Shown here piece by piece: positions 27,698 to 35,542 of a stretch of 64,000 nt of DNA; the stretch's first letter is position 1, and each line of letters begins with the position of its first letter. Under the pieces are notes generated by a model. The model worked only from the letters and a program-made list of their open reading frames with translations. It did no database searches and was not told the origin of the DNA. The position numbers were made by a program, and so were the translations under genes. Source of the stretch: Geobacillus thermocatenulatus (lineage in GTDB: Bacteria; Bacillota; Bacilli; Bacillales; Anoxybacillaceae); the NCBI RefSeq assembly GCF_002217655.1, contig NZ_NEWK01000002.1, forward strand, positions 1,241,164 to 1,305,163, read 5' to 3'.

Positions 27698-28732
27698 ATG
27701 GATCCAAAAAAAAGCTATTTGATTCTAGCACTCACCATGCTTTCTGTATTGTTGTTTTCAGGATGCAATCATTTTTTAAAAAAAGAAAATAGGCAACCCT
27801 TACATACAAGTGATACTATCTCCTTCCATGAAAATGAACACTTTATTATACCAAATAATGCGCAGGAACAGCTTGGATTTATTCCTGATACCGCAACTTC
27901 GTTTGCAGTGGATTCGAAACTGAAAAAAAAGTGGATGATTGATAATGAATCCGTTGATATTGTTTCTTTAAAACCTGGAATGAAACAATTCACGTTCAAC
28001 TTTATCATTGATAGTCTAAAAGATAGAGACCGTCACTTTCGTCTGTTTATTTTCCATAATCAAAAATTTGTTAAATTTTCGATTAACAATAAAAAATATA
28101 CGTATTATGATATTCGCATGAAAGGGAATGGATCCTTAAAAATCCCGATTCGTGTCCAGATAGCAAATAATGATGATTTTAGTGAGTATTTGCCTATTTT
28201 AATTGATAAAGATCAAAAACATTTTTTTACAGAAAACATACCTGTAACGAAGATATTAGTAAGTAAAAAGAATAAAAATGATTTCTCTGAAATACCATCA
28301 CATATAAAATTGGATAATGTTCAAAAGATATTTAAGAAGGAAAAGAGTAAAAGCAACGAGTTTGGCCTGCCATCTGTTGTTTTGTTAAATGATCGTTTCA
28401 CCCCTTTAAAAGTAGAAGAGGTTCATAAAGCACGGTATGTTCGAATTGATCAAAGTCCGCACAAAATGGTGGAGGAGATCATGTTTTTTGATATGGAAGG
28501 AAATATATATGGATTAAAAGGAAAACAACCTCGTTCTTATACACTTGAACAACCAAAAGATCAGGATTTTATCATCCCTATTCCAAAAGAAATCACTTTA
28601 TCTAGCAAAAAACGGTTTTTCTTGTTAATTAACAACAATCCAAGAGAAGAAAGTTTTATTCATCTAGATGATATACAAAAAGGAAAAAGTCGTGTTTTCC
28701 TAAACTTCGCCAATCTATATGAAATACGATAA
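27698..28732 (+). CDS. AT-rich lipoprotein of unknown function
   Basis: A 344-residue lipoprotein: signal helix SYLILALTMLSVLLFSGC with Cys as the likely lipidated residue. The body is Lys- and Asn-rich and predicted mainly beta. A segment near residue 265 (RYVRIDQSPHKMVEEIMFFD) faintly recalls the strand pattern of discoidin-like domains; this is weak. ATG 27698 has AGGTGG upstream at 11 bases; GTG 27683 is the alternative. It follows the secreted-protein gene behind a terminator and shares its AT-rich composition. Confidence 0.75.
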   Translation: MDPKKSYLILALTMLSVLLFSGCNHFLKKENRQPLHTSDTISFHENEHFIIPNNAQEQLGFIPDTATSFAVDSKLKKKWMIDNESVDIVSLKPGMKQFTFNFIIDSLKDRDRHFRLFIFHNQKFVKFSINNKKYTYYDIRMKGNGSLKIPIRVQIANNDDFSEYLPILIDKDQKHFFTENIPVTKILVSKKNKNDFSEIPSHIKLDNVQKIFKKEKSKSNEFGLPSVVLLNDRFTPLKVEEVHKARYVRIDQSPHKMVEEIMFFDMEGNIYGLKGKQPRSYTLEQPKDQDFIIPIPKEITLSSKKRFFLLINNNPREESFIHLDDIQKGKSRVFLNFANLYEIR

Positions 28733-28783
28733 GGTTTATTGTAAATTATCACTTTGTTTCGGAACAAAAGAGCCATTTTTTTT

Positions 28784-28839
28784 GCACATTCTTTCAGAAA
28801 GCCCTCTCCCCTTTTCCGAAAGAATGTGCTAAATTTTTT
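28784..28839 (+). terminator. Terminator hairpin after the lipoprotein
   Basis: GCACATTCTTTC and GAAAGAATGTGC pair perfectly over 12 bp around a 22-base loop, followed by TAAATTTTTT. The same hairpin stands directly before the zinc-ribbon pseudogene and might be that element's left end. Confidence 0.65.
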
Positions 28840-28896
28840 GTGAATTATTTCGGAAGAAAAAGTCCATCGGTTCAGAGGAGGGGAGGGGAGGAGGAC

Positions 28897-29439
28897 GTGA
28901 TTCAATTTCATGACTTTGGCATTGACGTTCAAACGTATGCAGAACGTGGAAAAGAAAACGACTTCCCTCTTCTGACACAGTGTCCGCATTGCCGGGCCAA
29001 GCGCTCGTTGCACCGCCACGGTTACTATAAGCGAAACGCATTGACCCCACATGGCGATGATCGCATTTGGATTGTGCGGTATCGCTGTCGGGAATGCTTG
29101 AAGACGGTGAGTGTGCTGCCTTCCTTTCTCCTCCCGTATTTTCAGTATACGTTGTCCGCCGTATGGCAAGTCGTGAAAGAGCCGTTGGGATTGACCGAAA
29201 GGACGAACCAGGCTCCGTTCCTCCCGACAAAGGACGGCATCATCTTTTATATCCGACGGTTCTGCCGAAACCTATCAAGCCTTCATAGCTTTTTTGCGAG
29301 GCGGTGGAGGATCATAGGCCCTATCATGAAAAAACTTGCTGTCATACTCCCACCAGCCTGGAACCCAATAATAGACCCGAGTTCCATCCCATTGATACAA
29401 CGAATACGTTGTTTTCCATGTATTTCGTGTATGATTTAA
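28897..29439 (+). pseudogene. Truncated zinc-ribbon protein of a transposon-like family (DUF6431-like)
   Basis: GTG 28897 follows GGGGAGGAG and opens IQFHDFGIDVQTYAERG. A zinc ribbon follows, with CPHC near residue 32 and CREC near residue 68, and the segment HRHGYYKRNALTPHGDDR. From memory this is the N-terminal part of a protein repeated in Geobacillus genomes and filed under DUF6431. Real similarity appears to end around 29270. The remaining open frame is antisense to the C-terminal end of the 781-residue gene, so the gene is truncated there. Confidence 0.65.
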
Positions 29440-31620
29440 TTTGCACACCGCGTAAGGCTTCTCGTTTTTTTGCACCGTGATGGCATTTTTCGCGACATTG
29501 TCTTTATACGGATCAGACCCATCCCGCAAATATTCAACCCATTTTCGAGTCGGATTCGGGTAGTTCACCTCAATCTGAAAGACCTCGTCCCCCGTCGAAA
29601 GAGATACGTTCGGCACCGCGACATGGTATGTCGTCGGCTTGTTCGGCGGAACCAAAACAGACCCTCTATACAATACCGAGCCTTCTTTGTAAAGGACAAA
29701 CGGAATATCCTTCGCTTGTCCTTCCAAGTTGTAATTCGTCACCGTAAACGAAAACGACAAATCCTCTCGGCTGGATGATTGATTGTACGGAAGACGAATC
29801 CCTTGCGGCTTTACTTGAAAACCTTTCACGCTGATATTGATCTCTGCACAAATACGCTTTTCAATAGGGCCATCGTTGGAATAGTCCGTGCTTTGTCCAT
29901 TCGCCCGATGTTTTGCATTCAACACGACACGAGTGAAGACACAGGGGCCCTTTGGCGTCACCGCGTTCGGGATCTCAATCCGAACCATATCCCCCGCCTT
30001 TCTCAGCGTCTGCGTCGCCCTTTGATCTTTGAACCCCTTTTCTGTCGTGACTTGGTCGCTGACGGTCGCGTCAATCGAAGCAAACGGATTCTTGTCAGGC
30101 CTTTTCGCGTCACCGACAGGCATGTTGCCCTTATATTTTTTCACGTAGTAACGCAGCGTGTACGTATGATTCGGGATCACCGTGTCCGCGACATCTCCTG
30201 TCGCGACATCCACCAACTCAATGCGGTTCACAAGACCGATGTCCTCTTGTTCGACGTCAAAGAGAAACTCCGACTTGTCGTCGCCTCGATAAATGTTGTC
30301 TCCCTTTTCAAAAAACCCAATCGGAATGCTGGCTCCCATCAATATTTTCTTTTGCGGCGTGTAAGGAACGGTGTACTCCCAACGAAACTCCACGGTCTCT
30401 CCGTACTTAATCGCAGTCTTCGGCGTCGTCGGCTTTGCCCCTTGAGCGCCCTCAAACACCACCGAATAGTCGTTGAATTGCAACGCGTCCTCATCAAAGG
30501 CGTACATGTGGTCAAGCGTGATGGGACGATAGGTCGTATCGTGGTTGGCTCCTGTCTTCATGTTCTTGACCTTCGCGACAAAGACATACGTCTGTCCTCG
30601 CGACACCTTGTTGTACAAGACTTTTTTGGTTTCCTCGATGTCGTCGTCATCGTTCGGGTCCCGTTTGGCTGTCGCGATAAGTTTCAGGTCTTGGTCCCCG
30701 TCTCCGTCCACGTCCGTCTTGAGATAAATGTCGTACTCAACCAGCCGCAAGTTCGGCTTAATCGGTTTCTTCATCGCAAACGACACATATCTCAAGCTGC
30801 CGTTCGTATTGTGCCACCCCGTCACAATGCCTGTAGAAATGTCAGGGTCGGAACGAAACGAAAAGACTCTTGCATAATACTCCGCGTTTTCTTCCAACGA
30901 TTTTTTGGGATTGATCAAACCTGGATTTGCAGGCAACAATTTCTCCTTAATCCACTGAATCCGCTTCGAAAGAGCTTTGTAGTCATAATCCGTTTTTTCC
31001 ATGTACCCCATCGAAGCAATTTGTTCGAAATTCACCCATTTTCGCGTGTACCATTTCGTGTCCGTTGCCGCGTAATCATCAGGAAAAAACGGGTTGTCTA
31101 CAGGCTCCCCGTCGGGCGTATAGCCCAAGTACCGCCACTCATAATGTTTGCCTTTATACGGACCGACCGTGATCAACGTCGTCCCCGAATTGTCTCCCAT
31201 ATACACCCGCGTGCGAGGGTCTTGCCGCCCTTTCTTTAAGTTGCAGTCCGACGAGCTGACCAAATAGCGGCCGTTGCAGCCGAGCTCATCTTGATTGTTC
31301 TCCAACATGTTTTTCATGTTTTGCTGATCCGCCGTCGGGTTTTTCGGCGGCACAATGGTGTACCAATGGAATTCATTCCAATGGAAGTCCTCCCAAAACT
31401 TTTTGTCCCCGCCGTAAAACCGATATTGCGGACTCTGCTTCCCGTCTTTCGTCCGATAAGCAGGATTGAAGGTGATATACGTCGGCGCCCCCGTCGTCGT
31501 CGTGCGGCCGTCGTAGTGTTTGATAGTTTTCCCTATCAAAGGATCTCCTAATGCATGTACATCAACGCTTATCCCAAAGGAAAACAAAAAGGCCAAAACA
31601 ATTCCTGCCCACTTCTTCAT
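29275..31620 (-). CDS. Large secreted protein of unknown function
   Basis: A 781-residue protein with a signal peptide (KKWAGIVLAFLFSFGISVDVHA). The mature part is mostly beta-rich with many aromatic residues. An acidic repeat near residue 305 (DVDGDGDQD) looks like a calcium loop of the EF-hand or dockerin type. Immunoglobulin-like segments in the C-terminal half include VEFRWEYTVPY and DLSFSFTVTNYNLEG. The tail DPPPPRKKAMKA may be a wall-associated end. AAGGGGG precedes ATG 31620. It lies downstream of the stalk-domain gene, separated by a terminator. It may belong to the Athe_2463-type family, but I cannot confirm that. Confidence 0.75.
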   Translation of the reverse strand: MKKWAGIVLAFLFSFGISVDVHALGDPLIGKTIKHYDGRTTTTGAPTYITFNPAYRTKDGKQSPQYRFYGGDKKFWEDFHWNEFHWYTIVPPKNPTADQQNMKNMLENNQDELGCNGRYLVSSSDCNLKKGRQDPRTRVYMGDNSGTTLITVGPYKGKHYEWRYLGYTPDGEPVDNPFFPDDYAATDTKWYTRKWVNFEQIASMGYMEKTDYDYKALSKRIQWIKEKLLPANPGLINPKKSLEENAEYYARVFSFRSDPDISTGIVTGWHNTNGSLRYVSFAMKKPIKPNLRLVEYDIYLKTDVDGDGDQDLKLIATAKRDPNDDDDIEETKKVLYNKVSRGQTYVFVAKVKNMKTGANHDTTYRPITLDHMYAFDEDALQFNDYSVVFEGAQGAKPTTPKTAIKYGETVEFRWEYTVPYTPQKKILMGASIPIGFFEKGDNIYRGDDKSEFLFDVEQEDIGLVNRIELVDVATGDVADTVIPNHTYTLRYYVKKYKGNMPVGDAKRPDKNPFASIDATVSDQVTTEKGFKDQRATQTLRKAGDMVRIEIPNAVTPKGPCVFTRVVLNAKHRANGQSTDYSNDGPIEKRICAEINISVKGFQVKPQGIRLPYNQSSSREDLSFSFTVTNYNLEGQAKDIPFVLYKEGSVLYRGSVLVPPNKPTTYHVAVPNVSLSTGDEVFQIEVNYPNPTRKWVEYLRDGSDPYKDNVAKNAITVQKNEKPYAVCKLNHTRNTWKTTYSLYQWDGTRVYYWVPGWWEYDSKFFHDRAYDPPPPRKKAMKA

Positions 31621-31682
31621 GCAAACACCCCCTTCTCTTTTTCTGTTTAACGTATTTTATCAATCAAAACAGAAAATATAAC

Positions 31683-31709
31683 AAAAAAGACGGGACCCAT
31701 CGCCCCGTC
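31683..31709 (-). terminator. Rho-independent terminator of the stalk-domain gene
   Basis: GACGGG and CCCGTC form a stem on the minus strand followed by six Ts. It overlaps the stop codon. Confidence 0.75.
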
Positions 31710-32712
31710 AACGTTGATACAAGTTCTTCACTTGAACAAAAACTTGACTTTTTCCTTCAAAAATCAATACCTTTCTCTTTCCAAACGTCAACCATTTTCC
31801 GACCTTGTCGTCTACATTTTCCTTTTTCTCAATTCCTCTATACAAGATGTCGTAAACCTCTGGCAGTTCGTAAAACTTGAACACCTCTTTTAACACATAA
31901 GGAGTTTTGTAAAATTCAGGGTTCCATCGGTTTCCAAACCACTGATTAATCCCAATCTCCAAATCCACACCCTCAATCCCCGTGTCTTCGCAAACAGCGA
32001 ACGCCCAAGCGCCGCTGGATTGCGCAAACGGATTGAAAATCGCAGCCGCCCCGTCAGGATCAGGCTGATACAATCCAAGCTCATCTGCCAAAATGCGAGC
32101 ATTTTTCACAGGATCGTTCGTCATTTTCGACTTGATTTTCGGCGGCGTCCACGTTTTCAAAAACTCCTGCTTCGCCAGCTCATCAGGATCGGTCGTTTTG
32201 CTGCTCGGCGTCGTCGGCTTGGCCGTCGTTTTCGGCTGCTTGCCGACATACACCACCGTCTTGCCGCTTGTCGTTTTCGTCGAAAGCGGGTACTTCATCA
32301 CGTCACGAACAAACGGCGCAGGAACGTAAAACACATTGTTTTTGATGCGCGCCTTGTCGCTTGTTGGGTACTTCACCCCTTTTTTCGTCGTCCACACCAA
32401 GTAACGCGCCTTCCCGTTCACTTTGGCGTATGTTTTCCCCGCCTGCACTTGAATCTTCGTTTTGTTTTTCAGCGTCACCGTAGCCGTAAGCGTCTTCGAA
32501 CTGTACGAATACTTGTCCCCCATCCGCGTCACCACCGCCTTCAGCGGCACGTACGTCACGGAATTCGACACAAACGGCACGCCCTCTTTCGTCGGCACGG
32601 CTTTGTTGTTGACGTAAAGCAAGATGGAGGATTGCGCCCAACTGTGCGAGAGCGGGAAAAATAATGTCCCCAACAACAAGAAAGACATTATCACATGCTT
32701 CGCTTTATTCAT
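31708..32712 (-). CDS. Secreted protein with copper amine oxidase N-terminal (stalk) domain
   Basis: A protein of about 334 residues. A signal peptide (VIMSFLLLGTLFFPLSHSWA) is followed by a stalk-type domain at about residues 30-155, recognised by ILLYVNNKAVPTKEGVPFV and VTYVPLKAVVTRMGDKYSY. This domain occurs on many Gram-positive surface proteins and lacks enzyme activity. A Thr- and Pro-rich linker (TTAKPTTPSSKTTD) leads to a C-terminal domain of about 150 residues that I do not recognise. AGGAGGG sits 6 bases from ATG 32712 (ATG 32715 is adjacent). With the 781-residue neighbour it may form a cell-surface pair. Confidence 0.78.
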   Translation of the reverse strand: MNKAKHVIMSFLLLGTLFFPLSHSWAQSSILLYVNNKAVPTKEGVPFVSNSVTYVPLKAVVTRMGDKYSYSSKTLTATVTLKNKTKIQVQAGKTYAKVNGKARYLVWTTKKGVKYPTSDKARIKNNVFYVPAPFVRDVMKYPLSTKTTSGKTVVYVGKQPKTTAKPTTPSSKTTDPDELAKQEFLKTWTPPKIKSKMTNDPVKNARILADELGLYQPDPDGAAAIFNPFAQSSGAWAFAVCEDTGIEGVDLEIGINQWFGNRWNPEFYKTPYVLKEVFKFYELPEVYDILYRGIEKKENVDDKVGKWLTFGKRKVLIFEGKSQVFVQVKNLYQR

Positions 32713-32881
32713 CATTTCCCTCCTATGTCTATCATATCCAGCTCTTATTATAATACATGTTCTTCATGATGGAAATCCCTCTTATCCATTTATGTAAAAA
32801 TAGTAAAAATGTTTCAGGTCGCAACGATGTCCGCGTTTTCAATACACTTCTCCCTTTTCCACTACAATATTTGTATAAATA

Positions 32882-32928
32882 ACCCGTGGTGCTAGTCGAG
32901 CGTTAGCCACTCAACTAGCACCACGGGT
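32882..32928. repeat. Long perfect hairpin
   Basis: ACCCGTGGTGCTAGT and ACTAGCACCACGGGT pair perfectly over 15 bp around a 17-base loop, itself able to form three more pairs. It lies just beyond the stop of the interrupted membrane gene. No T run follows, so a terminator role is uncertain. The rest of 32716-32936 shows nothing. Confidence 0.65.
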
Positions 32929-33073
32929 GTGGTATATTATTTATCTTTTGCTACGAAAAACCCTGTCATCCCCACAGTAAAGCTTGGTGCCAAACTCCAA
33001 AGGAAAAATCCCCACCTGTTTGTCAATAAGGAAATGACTAAGAAAATCAACGGCACGAACAACATTACTCCTA

Positions 33074-33601
33074 CTGTAGATGAGCATTTTTAATTACAAT
33101 AATTTCCATGTTCTAAGAGACAAACAGGATACCCCTTAGGCCACATGGAGCTGTTTTTTGATCACATCAATGGGAATATCTTGCTTCGCGGCGTCATCAA
33201 TGAACTCGACGACGCTGTGGCCTTTCCGCGATCGAAGAAGCTCCAGTCCAGCGGAAAGGGTTTGTCGGGATTCGGCGATGCTGTACACGCAGGAGAGCAG
33301 CACCACCGCCCAATACCGTTTCACCCAGTGATGGACATCGGTCAACGTTCCCGAAAATCCCTTGGTGGTCAAGGCATCGACAATGTGAACGAGATGCTTC
33401 AAGACCGGTTTGGAAAGTTGCAGCGTCAACCCCAAAGTGAAGAAAAACTTGTAGATTCCTTGGTGATGTGCTAATCTATTCATGGGACATGAACCTCCTT
33501 GTGGGTAGTTGGTAGCACATCTATTCTAACCAAGGAGTCCGGTTCATGTCTCCTTTTTTGTTTGATTGTCAATTTATGTTAGCGAATTTGCTCATCTACA
33601 G
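33074..33601 (-). mobile_element. Internally deleted IS remnant (about 528 bp)
   Basis: CTGTAGATGAGCA at 33074-33086 and TGCTCATCTACAG at 33589-33601 are perfect 13-bp terminal inverted repeats. Between them lies a shortened transposase frame (33136-33483) with AAGGAGG upstream and an inverted repeat around that ribosome site (ACATGAACC near 33486 and GGTTCATGT near 33541), as in some IS families. No target-site duplication is visible. Confidence 0.75.
33136..33483 (-). pseudogene. Transposase fusion remnant (N- and C-terminal ends only)
   Basis: A 115-residue open frame. Residues 1-53 (starting MNRLAHHQGI) look like a transposase N-terminus. Residues 54-115 (VKRYWAVVLLSCVYSIAE and onwards) look like the part after the catalytic Glu in IS4-like DDE transposases. 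The catalytic core of roughly 300 residues is missing, with the joint near position 33324 and the frame kept. It cannot be active. The family assignment is from memory. Confidence 0.65.
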
Positions 33602-33755
33602 TTTTAATTATTTCTCTGTTTATTTTGTTTTTCCAAATAAAAAATAAAAAAATAGATCTAAAGGGTCTTTTCATCAAGATGATCACTATTATTATCATAT
33701 TATCAGCATTGGGATGGATGAGCAAATTGTGATGTAATAGATGCACCTTGAAAAG

Positions 33756-34043
33756 CCCGAGTTCGACAGTTTTGAGGTCATTTTAGGCAAATGGAAATGA
33801 CCAAAATGTTGTTATATCAAGGCAAGGGTTTCGTAATGTGGATCCTAGAAGGCTGGTGATTGAGTGAAAAGTCGCAGAAAACGGATTTCCTTCTCAAATT
33901 GAGAAACCCTTTAAAATCAACGATTTTCGTTCATCCAAAAGCAACTGGTTCGGCGCAATCGGTTGTTTTTCACCATCCTCCTAGATACACGTCCAAAGTG
34001 CGCCCAAGAGGCATTTTGTTTGCCTAGTGACTATCGAACTCGG
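33756..34043. repeat. Short MITE-like element, right copy
   Basis: CCGAGTTCGACAGT at the left end and CCGAGTTCGATAGT (reverse strand) at the right end form 14-bp terminal inverted repeats with one mismatch. Inside is a second, imperfect inverted pair (CCTAGAAGGCTGGTGA and TCACCATCCTCCTAG). There is no open frame. The left end matches 26799-26839 in opposite orientation. This element fills most of the gap 33699-34114. Confidence 0.65.
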
Positions 34044-34114
34044 AATGTATTAATGAAGAAAGCCGGGCATTCACTCCCGGCCTCATTTTGAAACAGCAAG
34101 CCCCCATGGACTGC

Positions 34115-34978
34115 TCATCGTTTTGTTTTGAGTTTTTGCAAAAACTCGATCCGTTGCTGTTTGCGGAAATGTTCTTTCACCATGTAGGCGACGCCGAGCT
34201 GTTCGTTCGAACGCGTCACCCAGTCTGCCGCCCGCTTCACCTCAAGCGGCGCGTTCCCCATGGCGACGCCGAGTCCAGCCGCTTCAATGGCGGGCAAATC
34301 GTCAAGGCCGTCACCGATCATCACCGTTTCTTTCAACGATACGCCGATATGTTGAGCCAGCCGGCGCAACCCCGCGAGTTTCGACACTCCTTGTGGGACA
34401 ATTTCCATTTTTCCGTTTGGCTGCATAATCATATCAATGGACGGAATCGATTTCATCAATAAAGCGGCCGCTGCATCCCTCTCTTCGTCTGCAGCAAAAT
34501 AGACATCAATTTTCGGCACAGCGATCGGTTCGTCGATCAGCACATCGCCGAGTGAATCGACAAATTGAGTCGGATAGAAAAACGGGTCGCTTGAGGAGAG
34601 AACCGTTTGCACGACAAGGTTTTTCTTCACCTTCTTTCGATTGCCGAGCGAATACCGCTCATGCATAAGGCGGATGTTGCAGTTGAAATTTTCTAAAATT
34701 TGCACGATATTAAACGTCCGCTCCTCAGGGATCACGGCGTCAAACAGCCGATCATCAAGCGTTCTGGCAATCATCGCTCCTTGGAATGCAATGAGCATCC
34801 CATCAAGCCGCAGCGCTTTCGCCACTTTGCGGGCGGAAAGCAAATTGCGGCTCGTGATTAACGTAACATAAACTCCTTTTTTCTTCACATAGTCGACCGC
34901 CTCTTTCGTTTCGCGCGGCAGGCGGCCGTTGTTTTTTAAAATCGTTCCGTCAATGTTGAGCGCCAACAGCTTATACAC
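34115..34978 (-). CDS. yhaX: HAD-superfamily Cof-type protein YhaX
   Basis: A 287-residue protein of the Cof/IIB HAD phosphatase family: a core domain with a C2B cap at about residues 85-200 and motif IV IGDGLDDLPAIEAAGLGVAMGNA near residue 215. Motif I reads LALNIDGTIL, so the nucleophilic first Asp is Asn. This would weaken or abolish phosphatase activity unless the residue is replaced functionally. I recall the same change in B. subtilis YhaX. It is separated from hemZ by the island. Confidence 0.85.
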   Translation of the reverse strand: MYKLLALNIDGTILKNNGRLPRETKEAVDYVKKKGVYVTLITSRNLLSARKVAKALRLDGMLIAFQGAMIARTLDDRLFDAVIPEERTFNIVQILENFNCNIRLMHERYSLGNRKKVKKNLVVQTVLSSSDPFFYPTQFVDSLGDVLIDEPIAVPKIDVYFAADEERDAAAALLMKSIPSIDMIMQPNGKMEIVPQGVSKLAGLRRLAQHIGVSLKETVMIGDGLDDLPAIEAAGLGVAMGNAPLEVKRAADWVTRSNEQLGVAYMVKEHFRKQQRIEFLQKLKTKR

Positions 34979-35014
34979 GGCTGTCTCCCCCTTTTGTCCG
35001 TCTCAACCTCTCTT

Positions 35015-35040
35015 GCCGCCGCCAGCAAGCTGGCGGCGGC
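35015..35040. repeat. GC-rich perfect hairpin upstream of yhaX
   Basis: GCCGCCGCCAGC and GCTGGCGGCGGC form 12 bp around a 2-base loop. It would lie in the yhaX leader. On the plus strand it is followed by TTT only. Confidence 0.6.
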
Positions 35041-35081
35041 TTTGCATTCCTTATCATTTTCATGACTATGACGAAACGGAC

Positions 35082-35107
35082 AAAAAAAGAACACCCGACC
35101 GGGTGTT
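35082..35107 (-). terminator. Rho-independent terminator of yheA
   Basis: AACACCCG and CGGGTGTT pair around a 2-base loop, followed on the minus strand by CTTTTTTT. Confidence 0.85.
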
Positions 35108-35111
35108 TTTC

Positions 35112-35471
35112 CTATCTTCCTTCCATGAATGAACGGTGCAACTCCTCAAGCGGCTTCATGGCGATTTGCTGAACCTCGGCAATGGTTATGCTCATTTGCT
35201 GCTCGAGCGCCATCAGGCGGGCGAGTTTCTCGTTTTGCTGGGCGAGCGCCATCGCCTTTTGCGCCTGTTCGATTTCATCAGGCAAAATGGCCGCCCCGCG
35301 CATCTGTTTTTCATGGAGCCGAAGCTGGATGTCGCGGACATTCACGAACATTCGATAGGCGATTTCATCTCGGCGGACATCTTCGTATGCCCGTTTCAGC
35401 TGCTGAAACGGCTCGCTCGCCCGAATCGCCTGCTCAAGCTGTCTAGCGAGCGCATGAAGGGGTTCAGACAT
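35112..35471 (-). CDS. yheA: YheA (YlbF/YmcA-family protein)
   Basis: A 119-residue all-helical cytoplasmic protein (LARQLEQAIRASEPFQQLKR at the start, a Gln-rich middle helix). It matches the YlbF/YmcA fold family in length, and YheA by position next to yheB. GGAGG is 8 bases upstream of ATG 35471. Relatives YlbF and YmcA work with RNase Y; a role in RNA turnover for YheA is not established. Confidence 0.85.
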   Translation of the reverse strand: MSEPLHALARQLEQAIRASEPFQQLKRAYEDVRRDEIAYRMFVNVRDIQLRLHEKQMRGAAILPDEIEQAQKAMALAQQNEKLARLMALEQQMSITIAEVQQIAMKPLEELHRSFMEGR

Positions 35472-35542
35472 AAAAAGAGCCTCCTATACGAATATCGTTC
35501 ACGTTCTAACGTATGCGCCATCTGACGGCGATATGCCACAGC

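Larger units (their letters stand above)
32937..33698 (-). pseudogene. Small membrane-protein gene interrupted by an IS remnant
   Basis: Two minus-strand pieces, 33602-33698 and 32937-33073, join exactly in frame when 33074-33601 is removed (EIIK then IGVMLFVPL). This gives 77 residues with hydrophobic stretches at both ends of the junction (SIFLFFIW and VPLIFLVISLL) and a C-terminal FTVGMTGFFVAKDK. The start is uncertain: ATG 33698 has no clear ribosome site and the frame stays open upstream towards the repeat at 33756. The original family is not recognised. Confidence 0.6.

Noticed and set aside
29779-31239. 486-codon plus-strand open frame opposite the 781-residue secreted protein
   Set aside because: It is Arg- and Val-rich shadow sequence without a ribosome site. 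The minus strand has a signal peptide, ribosome site and sensible composition.
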